Below are positions 44,680 through 56,199 of a stretch of 64,000 nucleotides of DNA, in pieces. Position numbers and translations under genes: made by a program. The stretch's first letter is position 1; each line of letters starts with the position of its first letter. The stretch spans positions 7,275,001-7,339,000 of the forward strand of contig JARWIR010000010.1 of assembly GCA_029959085.1 (NCBI GenBank), written 5' to 3'. Origin of the DNA: Nemophila menziesii. Lineage: Eukaryota; Streptophyta; Magnoliopsida; Boraginales; Hydrophyllaceae. Under the pieces are notes generated by a model. The model saw only the letters and a program-made list of their open reading frames with translations, ran no database searches and had not been told where the DNA came from.

Positions 44680-46475
44680 ATGGTTGAGGAATACCAGGCT
44701 AATTTTCCCGACATGGAAGTCAATTTAGATAGCATTAGAAAAAGGTTTAGCTTGCTACCACCATCGCAGCAAGCTTTGTACGAGGCACAATTTCGACTAT
44801 CTCAGGAAGAAGCAAACGAGAATGCGTTAGAGCAGGAGGTGGCCGAGGATGCTTTAGCTGTTGTGGGTGATGATGAAAACGAGCAATCTGATGACGAGGA
44901 GCAAAGGGTAAGTATATACGTTGTTGTTAAAAATGTTGGTGTATTTGTATAGGATTTTCATTTCTATAGGTGTTATTATATGCGTTTTTAAAATTTTGTC
45001 CAGATTAAACTCGTCACGAAGCTATCTCTCACAAAAATGTTTGCGATGAATGATCGATTTACTCCCGAACAAAGGGAAGCGATAAAAGAATTAGGATTTG
45101 CTGGTTTGTTAAATTTCCCGAAGGCAATCATACAAAGGGACGTGTGTGAGTTCATGATAGAGGTTTTTGACGTGTCTTCAAGTTCTTTCAAACTCATGGG
45201 ATCCACCTTACGTTTTTCATATGTCGATGTTCACCATGTGCTAGGGATACCTAGACACGGTCCGGTTCCACCAGTAGATGGAGTTGATTGTCCGAGGGTG
45301 ATGGATCTTAGGATGAGGTTTGCCGGAAATTGGGTGAGTGATAGGTTTGTTAAGTTGACTCATATCGAGGAGTGTTTATTCGATTGTGGGACACACGGGG
45401 TCGAGTTTAAGCAACTTTTCATGTTGTATATCATTGGATATTTCTTGGCGGCGTCTAATGTACACGGGGTCGATGAATGTTATTTTTACGCTATTCGGGA
45501 CTTTCGCTTGATTTCGACTTTCAATTGGTCCTACTTTGTATACGATATGATTGTTCGAGGCATAGTAGAGTTCAAAACGTGTAAGGATCATGTCAAGTCT
45601 AAGTACTTCAACGGTTGTGTTTACGTACTTCAGGTACCACTTTATGATCCGCTTTATTTTTGGTTTTATGTTTTGTATTTTGTTGTGTTGTGTCTTTGAA
45701 TGACTTGTTTTCATATTGTTTTTTGTAGGTTTTATTCCTCCAACACATACAACGTATCCATCGGCCGTCTCTGGTACCCATTGATCTCCCCTACTGTAGA
45801 AATTGGGATACTACTAATTCTTCGAGGAAAATTAGAGTATTAAGGCGCTTAGGAGGGTATAATTTCATCAAATGTATTTTCGTACCACTAGAGGTGGAGG
45901 ACGAGGAAGAAGATGTAGTAGAGTATGAGAATGGCTTACATTTGAAAGAGTATCTTAAGGCAAAGGGGGTTAGTAAAAAGGTGAAGGTCCCCGTGGATCG
46001 AAGGGAGTTCGAGGAGATGAAGAAGTTGATGAAGGCCATGCATGATAAAGTTTGTGGTCCGGAAGCCATGGAAATTAGTCAAGCGGGTAGGGATCAAGCT
46101 TCTGATGTAGCCTCGTGGAGAGGAAAAGGTATATCCCTAGAGTGTCCTAGCACGGGTAATTGTAGACAACTAGGTAGGGAAACTCCTTATGTGGAAGATT
46201 ATGCCGAGGCTAGTATGAGGAGTCCTAGCACGGGGACTTATAGGCAACCTGTAAGCGTTACACCTGTTGTGCAAAATATGCCTGATATTGCCGAGTCAAG
46301 TATGAGGAGACAACAAACCGTGATTGAACCTGGATTTGTGACCGTGACTAGTGAGATGACTAACATTTCCCACCCCCCGATGCGTAGGTATGATATAGGG
46401 AGGGGGTCAGGGGGTAATTGGACTGATTTTTCAAGGAGATTAATTGCGGATGATGATTTACTTGCGGATCAGTGA
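44680..46475 (+). CDS. Ulp1/plant-mobile-domain-like protein of a Mutator-like element, catalytic domain absent
   Basis: Three exons (44680-44907, 45004-45633, 45729-46475) with GT-AG introns, all in phase 0, give an open frame of 534 codons. A splice acceptor (tttgtag) at 44672 implies an upstream 5' UTR exon. Exon 2 resembles the N-terminal part of Ulp1-type proteins carried by plant Mutator-like (KAONASHI-type) elements: FTPEQREAIKELGFAGLL, then LRFSYVDVHHVLGIPRHG, FKQLFMLYIIGYFLAAS and YFYAIRDF, KYFNGCVYVLQ. Exon 3 is acidic then Ser/Thr-rich, with two repeats built on PSTG(N/T)(C/Y)RQ...SMR. The C48 peptidase domain expected downstream is missing. The frame ends at 46475 where transposase sequence from the other strand begins. 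The family call is from pattern memory. Confidence 0.7.
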
Positions 46476-48619
46476 ACTCCTTTGCAGCGTGCATCTCGAT
46501 ATCCTCTAGTAGCGTGGTCGGCACTGGGCTAGTATAGTTTGTGAGGTACTCTGCTTGATTAGCCTTGTCCCTTATAGTAATCATACCGAACAAGAATGAT
46601 TTGACCAGTTCGATAAACTTAACACGTGTGTTTAAAAACCTATTCACATAAGCATTCATGCCTTCGCAACGTTGTGTACTCTTCACAAATCCGTAAAACT
46701 TACCCCTAAGGTAGGCCTCGGCCCACATTTCCCGTTTTTCGTACGTTTCCTTGATCCACTTGTCTTCCTGTAGTCCATGCTTTGTCACCATATTCAACCA
46801 CGCTGTTTCCCACAATTCCACGCTTACCGGTAGTGATCTAATGGACTTAAAAATGGCCCCAAACCCATCAATCTTGACGTTTGTTACAGCATTGCGGTTT
46901 AGATGCCAACTACATAATCTATGCCCTGCGTGGGGGAAAACAGCCTCTATTGCCACGTGCATTGCCCGGTCCCCATCCGTAACAACGGATATCGGTTTCT
47001 TGCCGTTCATTACCTCCATTAAGGTTTCGAGCACCCACACGTACGCCTCCGCTGTCTCGTTCTTCACCAGAGCCACCCCAAATATACATGTCTTGCGGTG
47101 GTTATTCACACCAGCAAGCAACACAAGAGGAAAACGATAGGCATTGGTCCTGTACGTTGCGTCGAATATTAGGACATCTCCGTACACCGCATATTCTAAC
47201 CTAGACCTCCCATCGCAGAAAAAAAGCCTTTCAAGACAATTATCGTCGTCCACCTTATATCTGCTCGCAAATAACGGATCATTCGCGCACCTACCTTCCA
47301 GGTACGCCAGTGCGACATTAACATCACCCTCGCTTATCTCGTCAGTCCGTATCCTATCAAGTACGTTGTACAAATCCTTCCTCATGAACCCGATATCTTT
47401 GTAAGATCCTTTCTCTTTCAAAAACACGTCCATGATCTTACTCGTACGGACTCCAGCCTCACGCATGGACAATGCTTGATCAAGACTCCCTTCGTCGACT
47501 TTCCTATGGGAACGTAGAAGATGTGTTTTGGACTCAGGAGTTAAAGGGTGGTTGTGCTCGCCTTCAAATTGCACAACATCGTAACATTGAGTTTCACGGT
47601 TGTACTTAACACGAAGCCTAGCCTTACAGTTGCATCTCGTCTCTGCCCTGTGGTCTCTAACCATATCTTTCATTTGTAAGTATTGCTTCTGTCTAGTTCC
47701 GGCACACGAACACACAAATAGCCTAGCAACCACCATATCATCTCCCCTACCACCCTTCTCCAACCGATCCTTCCGAACGCTAAACCCAACCGCACGAGCA
47801 TACATGTTATAAAACATATACGCTTCGTCCTCACTTGCAAACCGCAACTGAATGAATTCATTTAGAGTCAAATTACGTAAGGACTCGTCGTCCCCGAGAT
47901 TTTCTTGACCTAAGAAATTAAATATCACAATAAAATAAAATGCATATTTATACAACAACTTTACTCCTACATATACTACTCCTACGTATACAATATAAAA
48001 CTATTAGATATAATATACTATAAAATTAGATATATTTCTTCCATTTTCACACACTATAAATAGATTAATAACTAAGCTTCGTAATTAGATTATTACTTTT
48101 TTTTTAATTTCGTATTTATATTACCTTATTGTTTCCTAAATTCGTAATTACTAACTTCTAGATCTTTAGTTTACTAATTACAATATATATTATTTACTAC
48201 ATAACCCATGAAATTAAAATAACATCACTATAATTTATATCTAACTATAATATTCGTTATCTACCCAAATATCCATACCCACTCATGTCTAATCAATATA
48301 TCCTACCCCCTAACCTTAACCACAACCGATTTAACCCATAAAGTATCCTTAATCCTAAAATATAGTTCTTACCCTAAACCTTAATACAATAAACATAGTA
48401 AAAGATGTATACACATCACCCATACTCAATATTCATATCCGAAACACTAACTAGTTGTTCTAACCTTTACAAAGTGGTATAATCCACCTATACTACATAA
48501 AATAACCCTTTACTAAGAATAAATTGACAATAACCCTACCTATACAACATATACGAAATAATAACATCACATTATCAAGAAATAAATATGCAATAAAGTA
48601 ACTAACCATTTGACGACAT
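46360..48619 (-). CDS. FAR1-type Mutator-like transposase, C-terminus truncated
   Basis: Two exons: 48619-48607 (MSSN) and 47909-46360, separated by a 697-base intron with gt/ag ends that restores the frame exactly. The spliced product is about 520 residues. An N-terminal FAR1 DNA-binding domain (about residues 20-125) has CSC, RCNCKARL and FEGEHNHPL as zinc ligands. A MULE transposase core follows with FDATYR (D254), VVTDGDRAM (D316), CSWHL and RCEGMNAYV (E420), so the catalytic D-D-E and the C-x2-H are all present. Homology stops at about residue 485 (46470). The C-terminal SWIM zinc finger is missing, replaced by antisense of the neighbouring gene. It could be a domesticated FRS-like gene, but the context favours a deleted transposon. 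Confidence 0.85.
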
Positions 48620-50159
48620 AATCTTCAATCGAGTATCACCCGAACCACGAACTCCCGGCTATATCTTTCTACGTAACTACTCCGGTTACTTCTTACTTCT
48701 TCATCCAAACCACTACATACCATTCTATTTATAGAACTTGAGAATCCACCATCCTTAATCACAACCACATTGGTTGTTGAATTACCATTACACCATAGCC
48801 TTAACTACCACCTACCATCCCAACCATATCTATCGTGTCACCATTAATACAACCGACTTGGTGCTAAATGGTATATCTACAACACTAAAACGTGAATTCA
48901 CTATAAACACTCGGTGTTTGCATGAAAAAACAACTTGCGAGGGGCAAAAAACCCGGAAAAAAGAAAAAAACACGAGTATCTTAATCAAACGATAATTATG
49001 CCTACCAAAAACAATTCACTAACAAGTAATTACACTACACTCTAATTAAATCGAAACTACCAATGCATGACACGTGTCCAAAATAGCCATCATCACAAAA
49101 GACAAAACACAATTTAACAACTAAAAATTAACCTTACAACAAACAATTCAAGAACGAAAAATTACCCTATACTTAAATAAATAAAACTCCATCTTCAATA
49201 GTTAGTGGATGCCAACTTGCATGGAGTTGACCTCTCAATTAATTAATCCGGATAAACCCCAGCTTGACATGTGGCACTTGAACCCTTTACCACCTTCTTC
49301 TACGTGAGACAAATTGGAACGAAATATACCACATGCATGGATTCGTAACGATAATGTGACCTACACAAACAATTCGGCTATTACTTTATCAATTAAAGAA
49401 AAGAAAATCGACACTATTCATTGAATGACTACACATAAAAAGCTACTTTATAGGGTTACTATTCATTGAATGACACGTTATCATTACCTACTTGAGGGCA
49501 TTAAGGTAAAACCACACTCTATTATTATATTCATTTTTTTCAGATCTCTTCACACGCTGACACGTGGACATTTCCCCTCCACGTGTCCTAATCCTATTCA
49601 TGCGCATGTACATCATTTGTATGGTAGAAAAATCCTTTGCTTTTGTTGTAAAAGTTCTTATATTAGAAAGATTCCGTAAAGGTTAGTTTCCTTTTGTTGT
49701 AAAGGTACTATTATTTCATTTTAATTTATGTTTTGCCAAAGATAAAATAAAATTATTAAAGGTATGAAAATATCTGGAAATGTTGTAAACTAAATAAGGT
49801 ATAATTCCTATTTTTCAATCTACAATTTTATTATTATATATAGAGTCTATTTGAAAGTATTTATTTTAAAGTAAAAATATTTTTTTAAAATTAAATTTTA
49901 AATTTTAAAAAATTATTAAAAATAATTTTGACTAAAATTATTTTAAGTGCTTTTTTCTAAAATCACATATTTAATGCTTCTTATAAAAGTGTTTTTTAGG
50001 TAAAAACAACTCTTAAAATGCTAGAAACGTTTCCAACTGAACACATAAAACAAATCTTACTTCTCACTATACACTTTTTTATAAAAGGCAAAAATATCCT
50101 CAAACAATTATTTTATTTTCTATTATGTGATAGAAGATTTATTTTATAGACAGCATATA
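48620..50159. other. Upstream region of the FAR1 transposase
   Basis: No gene seen. The first few hundred bases should hold its 5' UTR and promoter. Further out is AT-rich DNA with cacgtg-type G-box strings near 49070, 49563 and 49580 and a ttcattgaatgac string repeated at about 49417 and 49460. No right-hand terminal inverted repeat was found. Confidence 0.35.
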
Positions 50160-50162
50160 GAG

Positions 50163-50340
50163 TCGGGCATGGACAGCCCAGGCGACCGCCCAGGGCCCGA
50201 GATGATCCAGGGCCCAAATATTAGGTGCATGCTTATATATAAATGTAATATAGTATAATATTAATATTTTATTATATCAACAAACATTTATCTTTACTGC
50301 ATTGATAGTGTGGTAATGCTTGTAATTGGAAGACCCAAGT
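50163..50340. repeat. Remnant with GC-rich head (unclassified)
   Basis: The segment cccaggcgaccgcccagggccc is strikingly GC-rich for this DNA and resembles ends of dispersed plant repeats. A stretch gtggtaatgcttgtaattgg...gacccaagttc at 50311-50340 looks loosely tRNA-like. Too short to classify. Confidence 0.3.
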
Positions 50341-50399
50341 TCTTTTTTTATTGTTCCAAATATTACCTCATATATTAAAAACCATAGCTACAAAGTTTA

Positions 50400-53300
50400 A
50401 CCAATTCTCGAAGGAGTTGATTCGTTATGAATAATACTAGCTAACCTACTAGAGTACGCAACTAGTTGCGAGCCATTCATGTTGCTAGAAAGCTTATGTT
50501 TGGCTACCTCATCGGTTAAGCTATTCCTATCTCGATTAATCCATCAAAATATAGGTTTACAATTTTCAGAAATAAAGTATATGCTCTTAATAATATTACA
50601 AATTTTAGGAATGTAAATAAATTTGTTTTTCTCCAAAGGAAGCATAATATCTTGACAATCATTCTCGATAATGACTTGTGTATCCTTAATATCTCTCGCA
50701 ATCACACAAGCCTTGAGGATTCCAAGCGCTTCAGCTTCTATTGGAGAATCAACATTTAGTTCCCAAGTATTGCAATTCAGCACCTTTCCTTCATGATCCC
50801 TGTTAACAGAAGATATTGCAGCTCCATTGTTAATAAAAGAAGCATCACAATTGATTTTAATATGGTTTATAGGTGGTGGTATCCATTTTTTCTTATTTTG
50901 TTGTTCATTGTTACTACTCGCAATTTCAGTTTCCAATTCAGTAGAATTATTTAGGGTATCTTTATCCTTCAGTAAATTAATAACATCCTTAGAATAATTC
51001 GCATTTTGGTATTCATTCCATTCAAATTTTTCCTTTTCTATAACCTGAATTGGGTCAAGTTTCAAGAACTTGTATTTATTATCATTTCTAGCTTTCTAAG
51101 TACACCAAAGAAGTGTACAAATCTGTTCCAAAATGAAGTTTTTATCTAGCTTTTGAATCCTCAGGTTTTCAACAATCCTTACCATCCAAGTGTCTAGTTT
51201 ATTAGATCCTTGGTTGCAAGTATGAATGTTGAAAGGGGAGGCAAACCAGATAATCCTGTTCCATTCACAATTTAATAATAAGTGTTCAAGAGTTTCAATC
51301 TCCTTATTACAAATGTCACATAATGAAGATTTAATAACTCTCTTTTTATATATATTTTCATTCGTTGGAAGAAGATTTTTGAGGGCCCTCCATATAAAAT
51401 TTTTAACTTTAGGTGCTACCTTTAAATTCCAAACTGTTTTCCAAGTGTTCATGTCAATTTCATGTGATGAAGTAGTTTTGGTACTTTCTCTACCAGATTC
51501 CTCTTTTTCTTTATTACTTTTCAAGATTTGATAACATTTTTTAACTGTGTAAATACCTTTATAATCCTTAACCCAGATTGGTGTATCATTCCCATCTGAG
51601 TAAGGAATAAAGGTATTTAAAATTATATCAGCTATATGAGGTTCAAATTCCTCTTTAATATCATTTGCTTTCCATTTTCTTTCATTGTGAGTGATAAGGT
51701 CACTTACTTTCTTAGCATTACCTTTTTTAGGTTTAATAATTTCATTTTGACCATATATCCATATATCAGTGGATAGGTCAATATTATGACCATTTCCAAT
51801 TTTCCATCTTATATCACTTTTAATCATATCTTTCCCTCTCCCTAGCCTTCTCCAACCCAGGAGGGTGAGTGTCCTAGTTGAGCTTCCACGAAATTACAAT
51901 AAGGGAAGTACTTACCCTTTAACACTTTATATAGGAGGGACTCTTGTTTATTAATAAGGTTTCAAGCTTGTTTTCCCAATACAGCCATATTCATAAGGTG
52001 TAAATCTCTAAAGCCTAACCCACCAGAGAGTTTAATCTTTGATGAAGAATCCCACTTTTCACAGTGGATTTTTTTCTTACCATTACTTCCCCACCAAAAA
52101 TTTGAGATTTGCGAGCTAATAATGTCACAGGTTTTTTGTGGTATAATATATAAAGACATATATAATTTGGAAGACTTTGTATAACAGATTTTATAAGAAT
52201 TTCTTTACCAGCTGTTGATAGGTATAGATTTTTCAGTTTTCGATTCTTTGAAGGGTTTTATCAACTAAAATGTTTAGGTCTTTAATTTTAGATCTTCCCC
52301 ATTCAGTGGGGAGACCCAAATAATTACCTAAGTTATTGGTAATGGGCATGTTTAATCTATTAGCCATGTAGTTTTGTAAGTAGTGAGGGGTATTGGGGCT
52401 AAATTTAACACCACACTTATTAAGATTAAGTTTCATTCAAGAGGCATAACTATATTTATTAATGACATCCTTGAAACTTTCTATTTCTTGATTATTAGCT
52501 TGCATAAAGAAGATACTGTCATCAGCATATAGTAAATGTGAGACAGGAGGGGCCATTTTCGCAATTCTTATTCCTTCCATTAACTTCTTATTTTTTTTAT
52601 CATTTATAAGAGTAGAAAGTAATTGAGTTGTAATACAAAATAATAGGGGTGATAGTGGGTCCCCCTGACGTAGGCCATGTTGGGGTTTATCAATTTCTAT
52701 TGGGTTACCATTTATTAAAATAGCGTATGAGACTGATGTAACACAGCGCATAATTTAATTAACCCATATCTCTCCAAAGCCCATATTAATCATAATATCA
52801 TATAGACAATCCAATTCTACATTCTCGTAGGCCTTTTGTATATCAGTTTTCACTGTCATAAAATATTTTTTCGTACTTTTATTTTCTTTAATAAAGTTAA
52901 TAATTCATGAGCCACCATTGTGTTCTCTTGAATATGCCTTCCATGTATGAATGCTGATTGACTTTCATCAATTAAAACATTTATTACTGGTTGCTACCTT
53001 TTCACGAGAATTTTCGCAATAATTTTATAAATAAAGTTGGAGCAACTTATAGGACGATAATGTTTAATACTAGTTGGCTTTGTTATTTTTGGTATAAGGG
53101 AAATGAAAGTCTTGTTGATATCCTCTATAGACCCTTCATTATACCAAAAATTGTTTATGACTTTAATACCATCAATTTTAATAATGTTCCAATATTTTTT
53201 ATAGAAGAGTCCAGGGTATCCATTAGGTCTAGGGGCTTTATTATCCCCTAATTCCTGAACTGCTCTTTCAATTTCCAATATTTCCAATTTTTTGTTCATA

Positions 53301-54559
53301 TTATCATTCATAGATTTAGTAACAGTGGGTCTAATTATAGAAATAATTGGTTCATAATCCCTTGTACCTACTATTTTGAAAATATTATCAAAATAGCTTC
53401 TAATTTCATTATTAATATCAGTGTAGTTCTCTACCCATTCACCATCTTCCTTGATAATTCTAGTAATCTTATTGATTTTCCTTCTTTCTTTTGTAGAGGC
53501 ATGAAAGAAGGTGGAATTTTTGTCTCATTGCTTAAGCCAAAGGTTTCGAGAGCGAGATGCCCAAAAATCCTCTTCCTTCTTTCATAATTCTTCTACCTTT
53601 TAAATAATGTTATTATATTCCACCCAATCTTTAGTATTAGGGTCATTAAAGATAGTCTCAAGATTTCTAATAAGTTTATCTATCATTTTTTGTTATTGTT
53701 AAACTTAAGTTTACTCCACCTAGTCAGTAGAGTTTTGCACCTCTTAAGCTTGAAGGTTAAAGCATTTCTATGGTGGTCAGGCCTACAATTTTTTAATTTC
53801 CAAACTCTTTTAATAATATAAAGGCAATCAGCCTCCTCAGTCCAATTATTCTCAAAGTAGAACCTTCTATTTTTTTTAATGTGATTATCATTCATAAAGA
53901 GTATATGAGGTGAGTGATCTGAGCCTAAGGCAGGTAGTAAGGCTACCCAGGATGTGGGAAAGATTTCACCCTATTTTTTGTTACTGAAAGCCCTATCAAT
54001 AAGTGTTTTAATAATCTCCTCATTGGATCTTTTATTGGACCATGAGTACTTACAGCCCGTAGTCACTATTTCCTCTAAGTTGTGGTGTTTTATAAAGCCA
54101 TTGAATATGTTCATATATTTATTGTTGCCGTTATTACCCCTTTTTTATCAGTGCAGTACCTTATATTGTTAAAGTCTCCTATAAGCATCCAAGGTTCATT
54201 GTTTATAGGTTTACAACTACTTTGTTTTTATCTATCGGGGCCCCATATACAAAGGTTGTAAAGAATTCAATACCATTCTCTTTAATTTTTCAATGAATAT
54301 GGTTAATAGATTTATTAATAACCTCAATTTCCATATTGTTTTTGATAAAAATTGCTAGCCCCCCACTGATTCATATCGGTTCTACAGTCTCGAGGAGGGT
54401 CATGTTAATAATTTTTTCCAATTTCTTAACAGCAGGGTAAGTATTCTTAGTTTCTGACAGAAAAAGTACCTGAGGCCGGTATTTTGCAACAAACCCAGCT
54501 ACGGTCTGGACTGTCAAGGTGTTGCCAATACCTTGACAATTCCAGGAAGCTTGTATCAT
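50400..54559 (-). pseudogene. LINE copy 5 ORF2: endonuclease, RT, zf-RVT, RNase H (many breaks)
   Basis: Starts MIQASWNCQGIG at 54559. Endonuclease motifs LSETK, FVYGAPID, GDFNNIRY and GSDHSP can be followed through several stops. The RT has KAPRPNGYPG (usually APGPDG), YRPISCSNFIYK, FIHGRHIQENT, LRQGDPLSPLLF and YADDSIFF, a YADD variant of the catalytic motif. The connection region and zinc-binding segment (CDICNKEIETLEHLLLNC) are in one long frame (51827-51096). The RNase H (51065-50544) keeps its acidic residues in NCDASF, IEAEALGIL and IENDCQDI, with WINRDRNSLTDEVAKH after a stop. Inactive. Confidence 0.85.
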
Positions 54560-56099
54560 TGAGAGCTTTGGGGTTGATGTGGGTCTACCCCGCAAACCTC
54601 TTCAGTCTTCATAGCATTCACTTCCGACTCCATTTCTTCATAATCTCTATTGTTCTTGGTACATTGTGGCTCTTAATCTTTCCATTTGTTTTTCTTCATA
54701 GTTAATATCTCTCCATTTCTTTCTAAATTTTTCTTCAATTTTGGAGTTGCTTAGCTTTCGCTTTCGAGATGCCCAAATTGATTTTTGCCTCTTCTTGTTG
54801 ACTTCAGTATCTATAAATTTTGCTAGTTTCACACTTCTAGCTTTGAATGAGATCCTCGTACTAGACTCTTCATATTCTCTTCTCACAGCTTTCTTTTTGT
54901 TAAAAATTTTCTCTGTACTACAATCTTTGAAAAGGTTTTGAAATCTTGAGTAGTATGTAATTGAATTTTTGGGGTTGTTAATTGGTGTGGTGTAGCCATC
55001 TTGTTCATATTGGTTTGCAGCTTGATTTTTATGATTGTTAATAAGCGGGGTGGAAGGTGGATTAGGTTTTTCAGAATTTGGGTATTGTGAAGATATGTCG
55101 TTTGGGTTTGATGTTGAGTTGATAATAAGGTTCATAGACGGGGTTGGGTCATTTGGGTTATTTGGGTTAGTAAGGTTATTTGGGCTAGCTGCTTTAGATG
55201 TGTGAGAAAAGATAACGTTTGGGCTAGGTGTTTTGTTGGGTGGGCTTTTATAAGTTCCAAACATAATGTCAGTGGTTTGGGCCTTAGGTGAGTTTAGTTT
55301 AGTAACCATCACTTTTGCCAGCGTGGCAAGCTTCTCTTCTCTCCTTTAGTACGATTAAATTTTGTTTTTTCTCATTTTCTAATTTTGCAGAAGACGAGTC
55401 CGCTCCATTACCCTCTCCCACCATAAGTTGTCCTTCTTCGCCACTACCTTGTCCTATTTTGTCTTCTTTAGCAATTTTCGTGCCAAATTCAAAAATAGGG
55501 TTAGTACATTTAGCTCCGTTAACTTTGCCGTCACTGAGTTCACTTGGAGCGAGTTGGACCGACTCAGAGACTCCATTGTTATGGAGCTTAGCTTTGTTCT
55601 TCCTACCAAAATCGTTAGTGTTCTTTCTAATCATTGAATCAGTGACTTCTCTTAATATAAACTTTGGTGTTGGACCTCTTGTTGAGACTTTGATCCACGC
55701 TCCTATTTTGGGGGAGATTTTAGGGTTTTTGCATCTGAGTTCTTCATGCCCAAAAATTCCACACCCGTAACATACTTGCCCAATATTTTCGTACTTGAAT
55801 TTGATCCAGGTAGCTTTTTCTTCAGTTTCCTAGTAGTTTATACCATCGATTAAGGGGTTTTGGATATTCCAATCAACCCTGATTCTTGTTACTGAGTTCT
55901 CATCTATGTCAATTGTTTTAGGTAGCTTTATGTGGTGAACTTTTCCAAAGTGACTGAACATCTTCTCAAGACAATTTATGGTTAATAAATTAGTTGGAAT
56001 ACCCGAGAGTTGGAGCCATAAGGTTGTGTTGGTAACTGATTTAACTTCTCCATCTTCATATTTATTAACTGCTAAGTGTTTTCCTTGTCTAGTCCACAT
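54556..56099 (-). pseudogene. LINE copy 5 ORF1 (partial, frameshifted)
   Basis: Reads MWTRQGKHLAVNKYE, then LWLQLSGIPTNLL and INCLEKMFSHFGKVHHIKL as in copy 6, a stop near 55830, and a CCHC knuckle (CYGCGIFGHEELRC). The C-terminal half (55312-54647) is rich in N, P and S and then basic. The conserved end VCGVDPHQPQ is in a different frame and terminates with TGA at 54556-54558, overlapping the ORF2 ATG. About five residues (around PWTI) are missing near the N-terminal end compared with copy 6. Non-functional. Confidence 0.82.
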
Positions 56100-56199
56100 T
56101 ATATTTATTTGATTATTGTTATTATTTATCCGTCTTAGCCCCTCTGAGCCTTTCTAAAGCCTTTTATTTAACCACATTATAAACCATACCCCTTAGTTT

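Larger units (their letters stand above)
50341..56110 (-). mobile_element. L1-clade LINE (copy 5), 5' end missing
   Basis: Minus-strand LINE ending at the left in a T run (50341-50350, complement of poly(A)). It contains the C-terminal two-thirds of ORF1 and a whole ORF2 with endonuclease, RT, zf-RVT and RNase H. The right end stops inside ORF1 near 56110, where unrelated DNA begins. No target duplication was identified. Same family as copy 6, close to copies 1 and 2. Confidence 0.85.

Noticed and set aside
48774..48995. 73-codon frame upstream of the FAR1 transposase
   Set aside because: Composition is low-complexity T/N/K-rich and it lies in probable promoter DNA.
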